From: Flavobacteriales bacterium UBA6057
GTDB lineage: Bacteria > Bacteroidota > Bacteroidia > Flavobacteriales_G > Salibacteraceae
Assembly: GCA_002428995.1 (NCBI GenBank)
Contig: DIYJ01000005.1
Location: forward strand, 458,790-522,789
DNA: 64,000 nucleotides
Direction: 5' to 3'
Shown here: piece by piece, positions 40,333 to 52,043 of the stretch
Numbering within the stretch: the first letter of the stretch is position 1
Layout: every line of letters begins with the position of its first letter
Notes under the pieces: generated by a model
The model's input: the letters and a program-made list of their open reading frames with translations, nothing else
What the model was told of the DNA's origin: nothing
Databases searched by the model: none
Made by a program: the position numbers and the translations under genes

Positions 40333-41546
40333 ATGGCGGATTCTACGATCGAACTCCCCTTTTCTCCATTCAGTACCGAAGCGTGGAAAGCCCGCGTTGA
40401 AAAGGAGTTGAAGGGCAAATCATACAATGACTTTCTTTTTTGGAAAAGCCTTGATGGCTTTGAAATAGAAGCCTGGCAAGACAAACTTCCTGAGGTCACA
40501 CCTCATCTTCATGCCCTGAAAGAGGAATGGAAGATTGTCGAGAGCGTTTGCCAGACAGACGCCAGGGAAGCCAATAAGCATGCCTTGGAGGCCTTGATGA
40601 GTGGTGCAGAAGCCATCTGGTTTGATAAAGGTTATCTGGGCGCAGCGGCAGAAGTAGCCACACAGTCCATCGATCAGGAGGTGGCTCCGGTATTCATTAA
40701 CGGTGGAAATTGCGTTGACCCTTACCGGGATCTGCTCAAGACAGGTGCTGGAGAGCTTACCCTGGGAAAAGAGCAACACCTAATAAATGGGCTGCGTTTC
40801 CGCGAACGGGGTGCCAACCCGATTCAGGAAATCGCCTATCTCATTGCCCAGGCTCTGGAAATCGGCATCCAAACGGAGTTTAAGGCTCCGCTCTTGTTTA
40901 AAACAGGTGTTGGAACCTCACTGCTTACGGAGATTGCGAAGCTGAGAGCTATTCGCTGGCTGTGGGCTGGCATCCTCAAGACCGAAGGTTTAACGGTAGA
41001 GAATCCAACCATTTTTGCCGTCAATCTTGCCAACGGTTATGCCATCAACGATGAGCACTCTAATGTGCTACGCGCTACTTCGTCCGCCATATCCGCAGTA
41101 CTTGGTGGTGCCCAATTTGTGCTGATAGAGCCATGGGATCGTCACCAGCGAGCGGATCACAAATTCAGTGCGCGGATTTCAAGGAACGTACAGGTATTGT
41201 TGAAGGAAGAAGGACGGGTGAATAAGAACCTAAATCCTGCCGATGGATCCTACTTTATCGAGAGCCTGACAGCTGCGCTGGCCCCGGCAGCGTGGAAATT
41301 GGTTCAAGAAATACAAGAGGCAGGCGGGTTTTCAGCGTATGCAAAAAGCGGCTCACTTCGAAAAGACATCGAAGCATCGAGGAACAAACTGCTAGAGGCT
41401 TACAGCTCAGAAAAAAAGACACTCCTTGGAGTGAACAAGTACCCACCATCTGTACAGAAAGAGGAACAATCCGTGGCTGCGAACGCTTATGCGCTGCTGC
41501 CTGACTTTCTTTCGCTTCCCTCAGAACTTCAAAAGACCACGGCATC

Positions 41547-41550
<4 letters not shown>
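40333..41550 (+). CDS. mutA: methylmalonyl-CoA mutase small (non-catalytic) subunit
   Basis: A 405-residue subunit of the heterodimeric mutase that links propionate metabolism to succinyl-CoA. The TIM-barrel fragment contains FKTGVGTSLLTEIAKLRAIRWLW and the family block NLNPADGSYFIESLTAALAPAAW. It has no B12-binding Rossmann domain and lacks most substrate residues, as expected for the beta subunit; it is somewhat short for that family. The stop overlaps the mutB start (ATGA, 41547-41550), so the two are translationally coupled. Confidence 0.93.
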
Positions 41551-43682
<2,132 letters not shown>

Positions 43683-43777
43683 AAAACCAAGATTGCTTTT
43701 CAGGGAGGAAAAGAAGTGTCTCTGAAGGTGTAAGGCAAAGCATAGCACATTCGTCATCAGGCGCACAATTTGAAAAC

Positions 43778-44773
43778 ATGCGTACGCTTACTCTCTTCGC
43801 TTCAAGCCTTTTGCTTTCGGTCGTTACACTGGCACAAGTTCCACGCAATGTGTTGGTAGAACACTTCACAAACACGCGCTGCGGCATCTGCGCGAATCGA
43901 AATCCGGGCTTTTTCGCCAATCTGAACAACTATCCGGACGTTATTCACCTCGCGATTCACCCAAGTTCACCTTACAGCAGTTGCCTGCTCAATCAGCACA
44001 ATACTGCTGAAAATGACGCCCGCACAAACTTCTACGGAATCTATGGCGGAACTCCCAGGCTCGTCATTCAGGGAGAAGTAGTTGGAGTAGCCACCAACTA
44101 TGGCGATTCCAGTTTGTTCGAGACTCAGGAAGGCATGATGAGCAATTTCGGCATCTCCATCGAGCAATCGCTGAATGCCTCACAAGATTCAGTCAACATT
44201 TCTGTGACCGTGAAGCGTGAAGGTACCGGAGCTTTGAGCAATGCTTTGTTGTTTGTAGCACTGGCAGAGGCCGAACTGATGTATGCAGCACCGAATGGAG
44301 AAAACGAGCATTTCAATGTATTCAGAGAATCATTATTTGGTGAAGCGGGAATGTCCATAGCGCTCCCTGTTGGAGTTGGGGAAGAAACCACCAATACCGC
44401 TACGGTTGCGATTCATCCAGACTGGAATTTGGATGAACTTTTCAGCCTTGCCGTTTTGCAAGATGAAATCAGCAACGAGGTGCTTCAGGTTGTTTCCGCA
44501 AAAGGCGAACCTTTTCCTGTCATCGCAGGAATCAACAATGGTGTAGAGCAAAACGACCTCCAGATCTTCCCGAATCCATTCACAGATGTGTTGAGCATTG
44601 AAGGGCTTCGCGACAATCAACTCGTTCAGGTTTTTGACCTTCTTGGGCAGCAGGTTTACGATTCTCTCGATGGAAACCAGAACAAGGATCTTTCAGCTCT
44701 TCCCAATGGCCCCTATGTACTTGTTGTCTCTTCTGATCAAGAGAGCAAGAGCTTCCGAATTGTCAAGCAATAG
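43778..44773 (+). CDS. Omp28-like thioredoxin-fold protein with T9SS sorting domain
   Basis: A 331-residue exported protein. The signal peptide ends VVTLAQ. The Omp28-related domain starts VPRNVLVEHFTNTRCGICANRNPGFF, holding a CxxC pair (CGIC) like a thioredoxin active site, then YGIYGGTPRLVIQGEVVG. The T9SS type A domain begins about residue 255: LQIFPNPFTDVLSIEGL ... LPNGPYVLVVSSDQES. Omp28 relatives are outer-membrane or extracellular proteins of Bacteroidota; redox role is plausible but unproven. It converges with comEC, with only 14 bp between their stops and no terminator. Confidence 0.85.
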   Translation: MRTLTLFASSLLLSVVTLAQVPRNVLVEHFTNTRCGICANRNPGFFANLNNYPDVIHLAIHPSSPYSSCLLNQHNTAENDARTNFYGIYGGTPRLVIQGEVVGVATNYGDSSLFETQEGMMSNFGISIEQSLNASQDSVNISVTVKREGTGALSNALLFVALAEAELMYAAPNGENEHFNVFRESLFGEAGMSIALPVGVGEETTNTATVAIHPDWNLDELFSLAVLQDEISNEVLQVVSAKGEPFPVIAGINNGVEQNDLQIFPNPFTDVLSIEGLRDNQLVQVFDLLGQQVYDSLDGNQNKDLSALPNGPYVLVVSSDQESKSFRIVKQ

Positions 44774-44787
44774 GCAGCTCCTCGCTT

Positions 44788-46860
44788 TTAAAGCTCTTGA
44801 ATAAAGGCGCCTTCATTTCTCAGCGAATGCACCGGGAGTTTCTGGTCTTCGCATAGTGACTTCCAATAGCGGTGGCTCTTCCAGTCAAGCTTTGAAGACA
44901 GCAGGACTTGAGAAGGTCTCACATGTTCAAACAGTTCCTTAGGATGCTGGTTGGTACGCTGTTTTACAAACAGTAAATCCACGTCAATCGGTGTTTCCTG
45001 ATAAATACGCGTGGCTGAATCGAGCACGAGAATTCTCATATCCTCAAACTGGATCCACGGACCTGATTGGTACAAGCCGTTGAGCTCTTGCTGTGGCTTC
45101 AAAAGGTCTCGATTCCACCAATGATGGTGCACATGGAATCGCATTTTATCAAAATCGTTGACCAGCGAAGAATCAGCCATAAAGACTTGTTCGCGTCCGT
45201 CAATGAAGTTGATCGCATCCTGCTTTTTCAGACGATAGAACACCACAAGCTTTTGACTCTTTTGAAGTGCCAGCTCGCGGATATTCAATGACTCCACCAC
45301 AATGAAGGCAATCAGGAAGGCAGCAAGCCACGTGAACCGCTTCGTGATCAAAAAGGCGCAGAACGCAGCAACGATCATGTAGATCAGATAGGTTTCGAAA
45401 ATCCCAATGTCAATTCCCAGTATCAAGGCGTATGGCATCTGCTCCACCCATTGGATGAACCAATCCAGCCAATGGACCATTTGATAAAGCACCCATGCTA
45501 GGCCAGATGAAACGTAGGGAATCCAATGGAGGGAAACGAGTGCGATACCCGCTGGCAAAATCAGGGTAGCGGCAGGAATCACCACCAGGTTGCTCAGCAG
45601 GAAGTAGTTCGGAAACTGATGAAAATAGAGCAATGCCAAGGGAAAGGTAGCAGCCTGTGCGGCAAGTGATACTGCTGTAATCGCCCACATTTTATCGACC
45701 ACCCACCACTTTGGAGTCCAGAGATCATAGATCCTTGGCTGTAGCAACACGATGCCAAGAACGGCAAGATAAGAGAGCTGGAAACCTACTTCAACGATCA
45801 AAAAAGGATTGTAGAGCAACAATGCAAAAGCACTGGAAGCCAGGGTATTGAAAATATCAGTCCGTCTCCTGAATTGCTTCGCAACAATCACAAACGTGAA
45901 CATGGTAGCTGCGCGGGTAACCGAAGGAGAAAGCCCGGTGAGCATCGCATACAGCCAGAGCATGGCAATCATTAAAACACCCTTCGAGATTCGGCCCCAT
46001 CGATGCTTATCCAAGAACTGAAGCAACGTATGGATGATGATGAATACAATGCCCACATGAAGGCCGGAAACAGCGAGTACGTGCATGGCACCAGCGCTGG
46101 CAAAAGCGTTGACCTGCTCAGAAGTCAGGTGGTGTTTGTAGCCGACCAGCAGCGCTGAAAGAATCGCGAGTTCTCTTCCTTCTATATCGAATGAGCGAAT
46201 GGTCTCGATCACCCTGCTCTGCCATCCAAATACAAGCCTGCGAAATCCACTTCCACGACTGGTAAGCCTCCAGGCGCTGCTATCCAGGTAAACCTGATTG
46301 GACACTTGATGAAAATGCATGTATCGCTTGTAGTTAAACTCACTCGGATTCTGAGGATCTGGAATTGTATTCAGTCGGGCGTGGAAAACGATTTCATCTC
46401 CAAAGCGAAGTTCTTCTGCCTGAGGCGTAGGCTGAACATAAACCAGCACTCTCCCTTGCAGAACGTTGGTGTCACTCTCATGAACAGACCGTAAGATCTC
46501 GGTCTCCATCTTCACGGAGCGTGCTCTCAAAATGGGGTTGGAAACCACCTGAGCCACGTATGTCTTAGTATCGTTTGAGGCGTGATCGGAAACATGACCG
46601 GGAAACATGCGATCGGTGTTGATCACTGTGATTGCATATCCCAGAAGAAATACGCTGAGAAGAAGTAGCGAGGTAAAGCCTCTTCGTCCCAACGCCACAA
46701 CGATTAATGCTAATACAAAGAACAGCGCTGAAGCCAAAAGCGAAGCACGTAACCACTCGCTGTTGGGCAGGAAAATCGCTAAAATGATACCGGCTATGAA
46801 AGGCCATATGGCTCTGAACAGCGGAACCTGCTTCCAGACATACGTTGTTGTGTTACTCAA
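44788..46860 (-). CDS. comEC: ComEC/Rec2 family DNA uptake channel
   Basis: A 690-residue polytopic protein of the inner membrane for transformation. The N-terminal DUF4131 part has several helices (IWPFIAGIILAIFLPN; SLLASALFFVLALIVVALG). The periplasmic OB fold is next (DTKTYVAQVVSNPILRARS). The competence domain carries the hallmark MHVLAVSGLHVGIVFIII and TRAATMFTFVIVAKQF. The C-terminal segment, which in B. subtilis is a metallo-beta-lactamase nuclease with HxHxDH, is short here and lacks the full metal motif (MRFHVHHHWWNRDLL remains). The start is TTG at 46860; no ATG is found nearby in frame. DNA import is plausible, nuclease activity is not. Confidence 0.9.
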   Translation of the reverse strand: MSNTTTYVWKQVPLFRAIWPFIAGIILAIFLPNSEWLRASLLASALFFVLALIVVALGRRGFTSLLLLSVFLLGYAITVINTDRMFPGHVSDHASNDTKTYVAQVVSNPILRARSVKMETEILRSVHESDTNVLQGRVLVYVQPTPQAEELRFGDEIVFHARLNTIPDPQNPSEFNYKRYMHFHQVSNQVYLDSSAWRLTSRGSGFRRLVFGWQSRVIETIRSFDIEGRELAILSALLVGYKHHLTSEQVNAFASAGAMHVLAVSGLHVGIVFIIIHTLLQFLDKHRWGRISKGVLMIAMLWLYAMLTGLSPSVTRAATMFTFVIVAKQFRRRTDIFNTLASSAFALLLYNPFLIVEVGFQLSYLAVLGIVLLQPRIYDLWTPKWWVVDKMWAITAVSLAAQAATFPLALLYFHQFPNYFLLSNLVVIPAATLILPAGIALVSLHWIPYVSSGLAWVLYQMVHWLDWFIQWVEQMPYALILGIDIGIFETYLIYMIVAAFCAFLITKRFTWLAAFLIAFIVVESLNIRELALQKSQKLVVFYRLKKQDAINFIDGREQVFMADSSLVNDFDKMRFHVHHHWWNRDLLKPQQELNGLYQSGPWIQFEDMRILVLDSATRIYQETPIDVDLLFVKQRTNQHPKELFEHVRPSQVLLSSKLDWKSHRYWKSLCEDQKLPVHSLRNEGAFIQEL

Positions 46861-46966
46861 GTTCTTTCGAGGGAGTCACTCTACCCGACTCTTCTCAAAT
46901 ATGAGCTTGAAATACTAACCGTTGAAAGCAGATGTAATCACACACCCATTCACGCCCCAAAAGGCT

Positions 46967-48337
46967 CTACACCGAAGTAGGATGATTCTTTTCTTGTGAA
47001 CTTCTGGTGACAGCAAGATGCATGGCACTCAAAATGGCTACAAGCATGATCAGGGGTAATGTGCGGCACTGCAATCTCTCATACACATTGGCCAGAACAC
47101 CTGTGATAGAAGCATGAAAGAAGTAAAAGGCAAAGGACAGAAGCAAAAGCAATCTTAGCTCACGACTCAAAGAGTGGGTTACCAATACCCAACCAAGAAT
47201 GAGAATGGTCATCAACAAGGCCAGGTAATGCACTCCTCTAAAGAACGTCAGAGGTAACTCATCCTTCTTGTTTTGCACGCTGGTGAGGTATTCGTTCAGC
47301 TCTTGCTTATAATGCTCGCGCATTGGCCAATAAGGCGGAGTTCCCTCTCCGTACTGATACTGAAGGCCGCTGCCCAACTCAATCTGGAACATCTGCTTAA
47401 ATGTTGCCTTCACCGCACCGAACAGAAACCACTTCAAATACCTGGGCTTGGTGAGGAAATCCTTTACGATGGGTGCATAATCCTCATTCGCCCCTTCCCA
47501 GCCCCCGGGATGGCTTTGGACAGGACCATTTCCATCCCAAAGAAAACCACCCGTCTCCTGGGGCAGGCTGTCCTTAATGTCACAAAGGGATGTTGTTCGT
47601 TCACCGCAGTTTTCATCAAGGTACATCTTCAAAAAACCCATCTCAGCGATGTTAGCGGTCAAGAACACATTGGATGCCTTGCTCATGCCGAAACCCATGT
47701 TATGATAGGCATTGAAGGACGAAATGAAGAGCCATGAAGCGATCAAAACAGTGCCCAACACCGCCCATGAAGCGCGCGGAAGGCTCAGTAAATCAGGAAA
47801 AAAGCGTTGGATGATCAGAGCGCTTATCGCCATCAAAAGCAACAGCGGGATGTGACTCAAATGTGTAAGGCAACACACAAAAAAGAGTACTCCATAGGTC
47901 ACCAATACACCGATGCCAGGCCGTTTCTCCAGCAGGAACGAAAGCAGCCCCAGTCCAAAAATCAACGTAAACACATCGGGCATTAGCTGAGCCGCATACC
48001 AGGATGTGGATGAAAAGAAAGCCAAAAGCGCTACCACAAGTACATGGAATCGGTAGCGGTTGGTCGGAAAAAGATGGCTTATCAAGCGAAATAAGATGAC
48101 CGATAACAGAAGCCCCTGCAGGAAGATCAATGGCCAGTTGCTGACATTCCACCCTGTAAGCTTGATCAAAAGCGGATATCCAATGGAACGATGAAACGAA
48201 GGCTCAAGGTTCACAGACATCTCCATGTATGCTCCGCTGTCAAAATAGACCAGCGGATAGCGATTGTAAAGCGCTGGAGCTATTAGCAATAAGGAAGTCG
48301 CAAGAAAATAAAGCAGGCGTAGGAGGCGATTGTACAA
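46967..48337 (-). CDS. polytopic membrane protein, probable GT-C glycosyltransferase
   Basis: A 456-residue integral membrane protein with about ten helices and TTG start. After the first helix comes VYFDSGAYMEM (D33), resembling the first-loop Asp of GT-C enzymes, then HRSIGYPLLIKLTGW, QLMPDVFTLIF and a long periplasmic loop (about 220-330) ending GVHYLALLMTIL. Lipid-linked sugar donor and envelope acceptor would be expected, but the family assignment rests on layout only. It is on the same strand as the DinB and lipoprotein genes with 16 bp spacing and could be the end of their operon. Confidence 0.6.
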   Translation of the reverse strand: MYNRLLRLLYFLATSLLLIAPALYNRYPLVYFDSGAYMEMSVNLEPSFHRSIGYPLLIKLTGWNVSNWPLIFLQGLLLSVILFRLISHLFPTNRYRFHVLVVALLAFFSSTSWYAAQLMPDVFTLIFGLGLLSFLLEKRPGIGVLVTYGVLFFVCCLTHLSHIPLLLLMAISALIIQRFFPDLLSLPRASWAVLGTVLIASWLFISSFNAYHNMGFGMSKASNVFLTANIAEMGFLKMYLDENCGERTTSLCDIKDSLPQETGGFLWDGNGPVQSHPGGWEGANEDYAPIVKDFLTKPRYLKWFLFGAVKATFKQMFQIELGSGLQYQYGEGTPPYWPMREHYKQELNEYLTSVQNKKDELPLTFFRGVHYLALLMTILILGWVLVTHSLSRELRLLLLLSFAFYFFHASITGVLANVYERLQCRTLPLIMLVAILSAMHLAVTRSSQEKNHPTSV

Positions 48338-48353
48338 ACCTTCAATTTGCAGG

Positions 48354-48860
48354 CTAAGTTAGGTATCTCTCACGGAGAACGTTCAAGTGGTGTCTCGTAT
48401 GGCCTGAGGTAATGTAAAACAGTGCCTCCACCTGAATTTCACTATCGCTGGCGATTCCCTTTTTCGCCAGTTGTTCAGCAGTAAGCATTTGGCCAAAGAG
48501 AATGGTCTGTTGGCGAGTGGCTTTGAAAAAGGCGATCAACCAGTGAGGAACACGATCTTCCAGCCGCAATCCTTTCAGATACTGATCCTGGTCAAAGCCA
48601 TGAAGATTCGGTGCTTTGGATTCGCTGGCAATAGTCAGTGCCCGATAGTTGAAGATCATTTCCGTTTGAATGATGTGCAACAGCACCTCCTTCACATTCC
48701 ACTTACCCTTTGCGTATCGATAGTTCCAACGATCGGGAGGGCAATCCCGAAAAAACTGTTCGATTTCTTTGCCAGAATCCTCCAGTTCCCTGGAAGCGTT
48801 TTCAAACTTTACCAGCTTGAGATAGTTGTCAAAATAGGGAGCGTACGTTAGGTCTTTCAT
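48354..48860 (-). CDS. DinB-like (DinB_2) metal-binding protein
   Basis: A 168-residue four-helix bundle protein. Metal-ligand histidines of the superfamily are seen in NVKEVLLHIIQTEMIFNYRAL and YITSGHTRHHLNVLRERYL, and the block W-N-Y-R-Y-A-K-G-K-W is typical of DinB_2 from Bacteroidota. Cytoplasmic; enzymatic role not known. I chose ATG at 48860 (MKDLTYAPYFDNYL); a GTG at 48878 is also possible and would overlap the upstream stop (GTGA), which supports coupling with the lipoprotein gene. Confidence 0.8.
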   Translation of the reverse strand: MKDLTYAPYFDNYLKLVKFENASRELEDSGKEIEQFFRDCPPDRWNYRYAKGKWNVKEVLLHIIQTEMIFNYRALTIASESKAPNLHGFDQDQYLKGLRLEDRVPHWLIAFFKATRQQTILFGQMLTAEQLAKKGIASDSEIQVEALFYITSGHTRHHLNVLRERYLT

Positions 48861-48874
48861 CAGGTTGCAGATGG

Positions 48875-49441
48875 TCACTCAATATAGGAATCGTAGATGA
48901 CCATTCCGAGCGTATCCTCATAAAATATGAAGTTGTACACCTCCCGATTGTCGGGATTTGCGATCTGTATAACCGCAGGTAAGTCATCCTCCAACTTGAG
49001 TTGATCAAATTTCTGCGCGAAGGAGGCTTTGTCCATTCCTATGCGAACATCGTTCTTGAAAGCAATGGCGTTGTCCACCAACCTTCCATAGTAAAGCATA
49101 GGCGTACGTTCGTTCACGTAAAACACCAATCGATCTTCCCCCAGCGTTATGGTGAGCATGCTGTCGGCATCTACAGAGCTTCTGGAATCTACCATCGGCA
49201 GCGTTTGCTCATTCAACCTGTTCGGAAACAAGCTTCGCAATAGCTCAGGAGTCAATTCACCTGCCTCAAACGGAGCCTCCGCAAATTTGTCCAGGAGGTA
49301 GTAGTTCATGGGGCCTGGATCCACAAGGTCTGCAGTATCCAGAGAGTCTGAAGCGTGCTCAACGGAGTACGACACCTTCGTATCAACATTGCAACCAATC
49401 AAAAGAATCAGGAGAAAAGGGATCGCCAGAAAGCTCTTCAT
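48875..49441 (-). CDS. lipoprotein of unknown function
   Basis: A 188-residue lipoprotein: MKSFLAIPFLLILLIGC with lipobox LIGC. The mature part contains LLRSLFPNRLNEQTLPMVDSRSS, then ITLGEDRLVFYVNER and FKNDVRIGMDKASFAQKFDQL, somewhat like small periplasmic beta-sandwich proteins that fit the SmpA/OmlA idea of 'IGMDKASFAQKF', though this is a weak likeness. I chose ATG at 49441 over 49453. First gene of a likely operon with the DinB-like gene and the polytopic protein. Confidence 0.65.
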   Translation of the reverse strand: MKSFLAIPFLLILLIGCNVDTKVSYSVEHASDSLDTADLVDPGPMNYYLLDKFAEAPFEAGELTPELLRSLFPNRLNEQTLPMVDSRSSVDADSMLTITLGEDRLVFYVNERTPMLYYGRLVDNAIAFKNDVRIGMDKASFAQKFDQLKLEDDLPAVIQIANPDNREVYNFIFYEDTLGMVIYDSYIE

Positions 49442-49459
49442 AATGTGGAGCAAATAAAT

Positions 49460-49483
49460 AAAAAAAGGCGGCCTAAGCCGCCT
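49460..49483 (-). terminator. terminator of the DUF4139 gene
   Basis: AGGCGGC, loop of 4, GCCGCCT; on the minus strand it is followed by TTTTTATTTATTT. It separates the DUF4139 unit from the lipoprotein gene, whose ATG is only 19 bp further. Confidence 0.85.
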
Positions 49484-49574
49484 ACTATAACCCCTTTAAC
49501 CATCAAACGAATTGGGTTAAGAACCACTAACATTATAGTGTACTCATTCGCTTGAAATAGGTTGCACTCAGGTG

Positions 49575-51182
49575 CTAAAAGTTTATTCTTCTTTCCTCCG
49601 GATACTTGACACTGTAGCTAAACGTGAACTCCTCTTTGGAGGAAGGATTGATCGTCTTGAGCCATGTCAACTTTCCTGATTGCGCATCGAATTTCCCATC
49701 CGCATCTTCCGTAAGTTGTACTTCGATGTCTTTGTTGCCTGAAACAGGAATCTGATCTTCAATGCTCAGTCGAATCTTGCCCGACTTAGTATTTCGAACA
49801 CTGATCTCAATGGCAATGGTTTCTTTGATAGAACTACCAATCTTCCGACTAGCTTCGAAATCCTTGATCTTCTCACGCTTTACGGTGATACTGGGATCTC
49901 TTCCCAAACTCAGATCGAGTGTATCTCCAATCACATTGGGATCTATGAAGGCCTCACCAACAAAAGTGTTGTTGAGAAACAGATTCGCTTGGCCGGGCAA
50001 CAGATCGTATTTCTCGAAGCCTGAAACCTTGGCGATGAGAAACGCAGCCGGATCAAGTTTTGGAGAGGCAAAGTATTCATAGGCAGCAGGAATGGTAAAT
50101 GCATCAATACCTATTACCTGCGGCTTACCATTGGAAGGCACATTGTAACGCGTCCTGATCTCGAAGCGAGTGATCGCCTTGTTCACCGCATACTCTACGC
50201 TACTCTCATTGTAAAAGCCTTCTTCCAGTTCCAGTTCCATGTCATCGGACATGGCCTCGGCCTTCTCTACCAATGCCATGCGCTTGTTGCTCATGTTCAT
50301 GGCGTAGGGCTTAGCATCCGGCTCATAGAAATCAAGCCTCCAGGGAAACAACTCCGGCTTTTGACCACTCAGGTTTGGGTTCGCGTTGGTGAGGGTAAGC
50401 GTGACACCTTCCCAGCTCACTCCTGTATTCTGAAAGACCTTGGCGTTGTAAGCCACATTCAAAGGCTTCGATACATCCGCCACCATGATCTTGTAGCTCG
50501 GTGTCCACCCAGCGGTCTGAACCATGTACTTAATGTTCACTTTGGCCTTCACGTTCCCTGCTACTTGCACCTCAACCAGCACTTCACCTGTAGCGCGATT
50601 GGTTCTGCCACTCGTTTCGTTCAACTGGCGCTTCAACCGGTCAATCTTCATCTGCAACTCCTTCTGCTCTTGCTCAATCTCCATGCGCTTCAGCATGATA
50701 TCAGCGAGGCGATCGCGGTAAAAATCACTGAGGTCCTCAAGATCCTCGATCACAAACTGGCTTTCTTCCCAGCCGACCTTTTGGTTCGCCAGAATCATTT
50801 GCCGCTCTTGCGCATACACCTCAATCATGTTCTGGTTGAACTTGTGATCGAAGGTGTAACCATCCAGCGAATCTTTGAGGCGCTGAACTGCTACGGGCAG
50901 CTTTGGCTGACGCAAAAAGTTGTTCTGAGTGCTTACACTTAGAACATTCACTCCGTTGCTTGCTGAAACACTTACGGATTGCGCATCGATCTCAGAGCTG
51001 ATTCCTGAGAACACCAACGTTTGGCGTCCCGCACTGAGCTGAGCCGAAGCAGACGCTTCCACCTCTGCCCCTCTAGGATAAACTGTCACGTTGTCAATCT
51101 TCGAATTCAGTTGAACGGTTTTCTGAGCATTCACTCCAACCGAAGTCAAAAGCAACAGACCAATAAAAAGTGGTGTTCTCAT
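49575..51182 (-). CDS. DUF4139 (mucoidy inhibitor MuiA-like) exported protein
   Basis: A 535-residue protein with a signal peptide (MRTPLFIGLLLLTSVGVNAQ). The N-terminal DUF4140-like strand block is NSKIDNVTVYPRGAEVEASASAQLSAGRQTLVFSGIS. A long coiled coil follows (about 120-200; KRMEIEQEQKELQMKIDRLKRQLNE-type), then the DUF4139 beta domain (VNIKYMVQTAGWTPSYKIMV ... VSGNKDIEVQLTEDADGKFD). Proteins of this kind are widespread in Bacteroidota and others, but their activity is not known. It lies 24 bp downstream of the zinc protease gene, so the two form an operon. Confidence 0.85.
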   Translation of the reverse strand: MRTPLFIGLLLLTSVGVNAQKTVQLNSKIDNVTVYPRGAEVEASASAQLSAGRQTLVFSGISSEIDAQSVSVSASNGVNVLSVSTQNNFLRQPKLPVAVQRLKDSLDGYTFDHKFNQNMIEVYAQERQMILANQKVGWEESQFVIEDLEDLSDFYRDRLADIMLKRMEIEQEQKELQMKIDRLKRQLNETSGRTNRATGEVLVEVQVAGNVKAKVNIKYMVQTAGWTPSYKIMVADVSKPLNVAYNAKVFQNTGVSWEGVTLTLTNANPNLSGQKPELFPWRLDFYEPDAKPYAMNMSNKRMALVEKAEAMSDDMELELEEGFYNESSVEYAVNKAITRFEIRTRYNVPSNGKPQVIGIDAFTIPAAYEYFASPKLDPAAFLIAKVSGFEKYDLLPGQANLFLNNTFVGEAFIDPNVIGDTLDLSLGRDPSITVKREKIKDFEASRKIGSSIKETIAIEISVRNTKSGKIRLSIEDQIPVSGNKDIEVQLTEDADGKFDAQSGKLTWLKTINPSSKEEFTFSYSVKYPEERRINF

Positions 51183-51206
51183 AAAAGAAGCTTTAGGCTT
51201 TGGGCA

Positions 51207-51890
51207 TTAGTCATCGCCACCGCCAAAAGCCAGGACGAAGTAAAGCAACTGAGCGATAGCAGCCAGCGTAGCGACTACATAGGTACTTGCCGCCCATTTC
51301 AAGGCATTCGCGGCTTTGTCGTGTTCAACGCCCGTGGTGATCCTTGCACCTTCCAACCAAACCAAGGCTCTATTGGAAGCATCGAATTCCACCGGCAGCG
51401 TAATCAAACTGAACATGGTAATGACCGTCTGCGCTGCAATGACGAGCAAAATTGCTTGTTGGAAAAAGCCGAAGGCAAAACCGCCTACAAGTCCTACGAT
51501 GAATATGATACTCATCAAGCGGCTGCTCAAGTTCACCAAAGGAACCATGGCAGATCGGAACTGCAGAAAGCTATAGGAACGGGCGTGCTGAACAGCGTGC
51601 CCCGTTTCGTGTGCCGCTACCGCAGCAGCAGCTACGTTACGTCCCTGATACACTTCGCGGCTCAGGTTGATGGTCTTATTCTTAGGATTGTAGTGATCCG
51701 TAAGCTCTCCGGGAACGCTCACGATTTCAACGTCATAGATGTCGTTGTCGCGGAGCATTTTGGCAGCAATCTCTGCCCCTGAAAGACCCGATGTTGTGGG
51801 AATTTCTGCGTACTCACGAAATCTTGACCTCAGCCTATTTCCCACGAACCAGCTCAATCCCGCGAATACGATAATGATGATAAACAACAT
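51207..51890 (-). CDS. YugP-type neutral zinc metallopeptidase (Zn_peptidase_2)
   Basis: A 227-residue membrane protease. An N-terminal helix (MLFIIIIVFAGLSWFVGN) precedes the conserved SGAEIAAKMLRDNDIYDVEI and LTDHYNPKNKTINLS. The metal site H94-E95-T-G-H98 is in AAHETGHAVQHA. Two or three more membrane helices follow (SIIFIVGLVGGFAFGFFQQAILLVIAAQTVI; STYVVATLAAIAQLLYFVLAF). The family is common, its substrate unknown. It is the first gene of a unit with the DUF4139 gene, 24 bp apart. Confidence 0.93.
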   Translation of the reverse strand: MLFIIIIVFAGLSWFVGNRLRSRFREYAEIPTTSGLSGAEIAAKMLRDNDIYDVEIVSVPGELTDHYNPKNKTINLSREVYQGRNVAAAAVAAHETGHAVQHARSYSFLQFRSAMVPLVNLSSRLMSIIFIVGLVGGFAFGFFQQAILLVIAAQTVITMFSLITLPVEFDASNRALVWLEGARITTGVEHDKAANALKWAASTYVVATLAAIAQLLYFVLAFGGGDD

Positions 51891-51989
51891 GCTTAATTAA
51901 TTTTCAGCCTAAAGATCAATCTCCGTGCCTATGCCTGGATCATGACACTGTTAAGAAAATCTGTCAGTTTCGAAAAAAAATGCTCGGAC

Positions 51990-52022
51990 ACAAAAAAGCC
52001 GATGCACGGGGTACATCGGCTT
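51990..52022 (-). terminator. terminator of the Omp28-like gene
   Basis: AAGCCGATG (51996-52004) and CATCGGCTT (52014-52022) with a 9-nt loop; on the minus strand T continues (TTTTTTGTG). It ends the gene at 52044-53243. Confidence 0.88.
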
Positions 52023-52043
52023 GAAAATCTTTAATCCTCGTGA

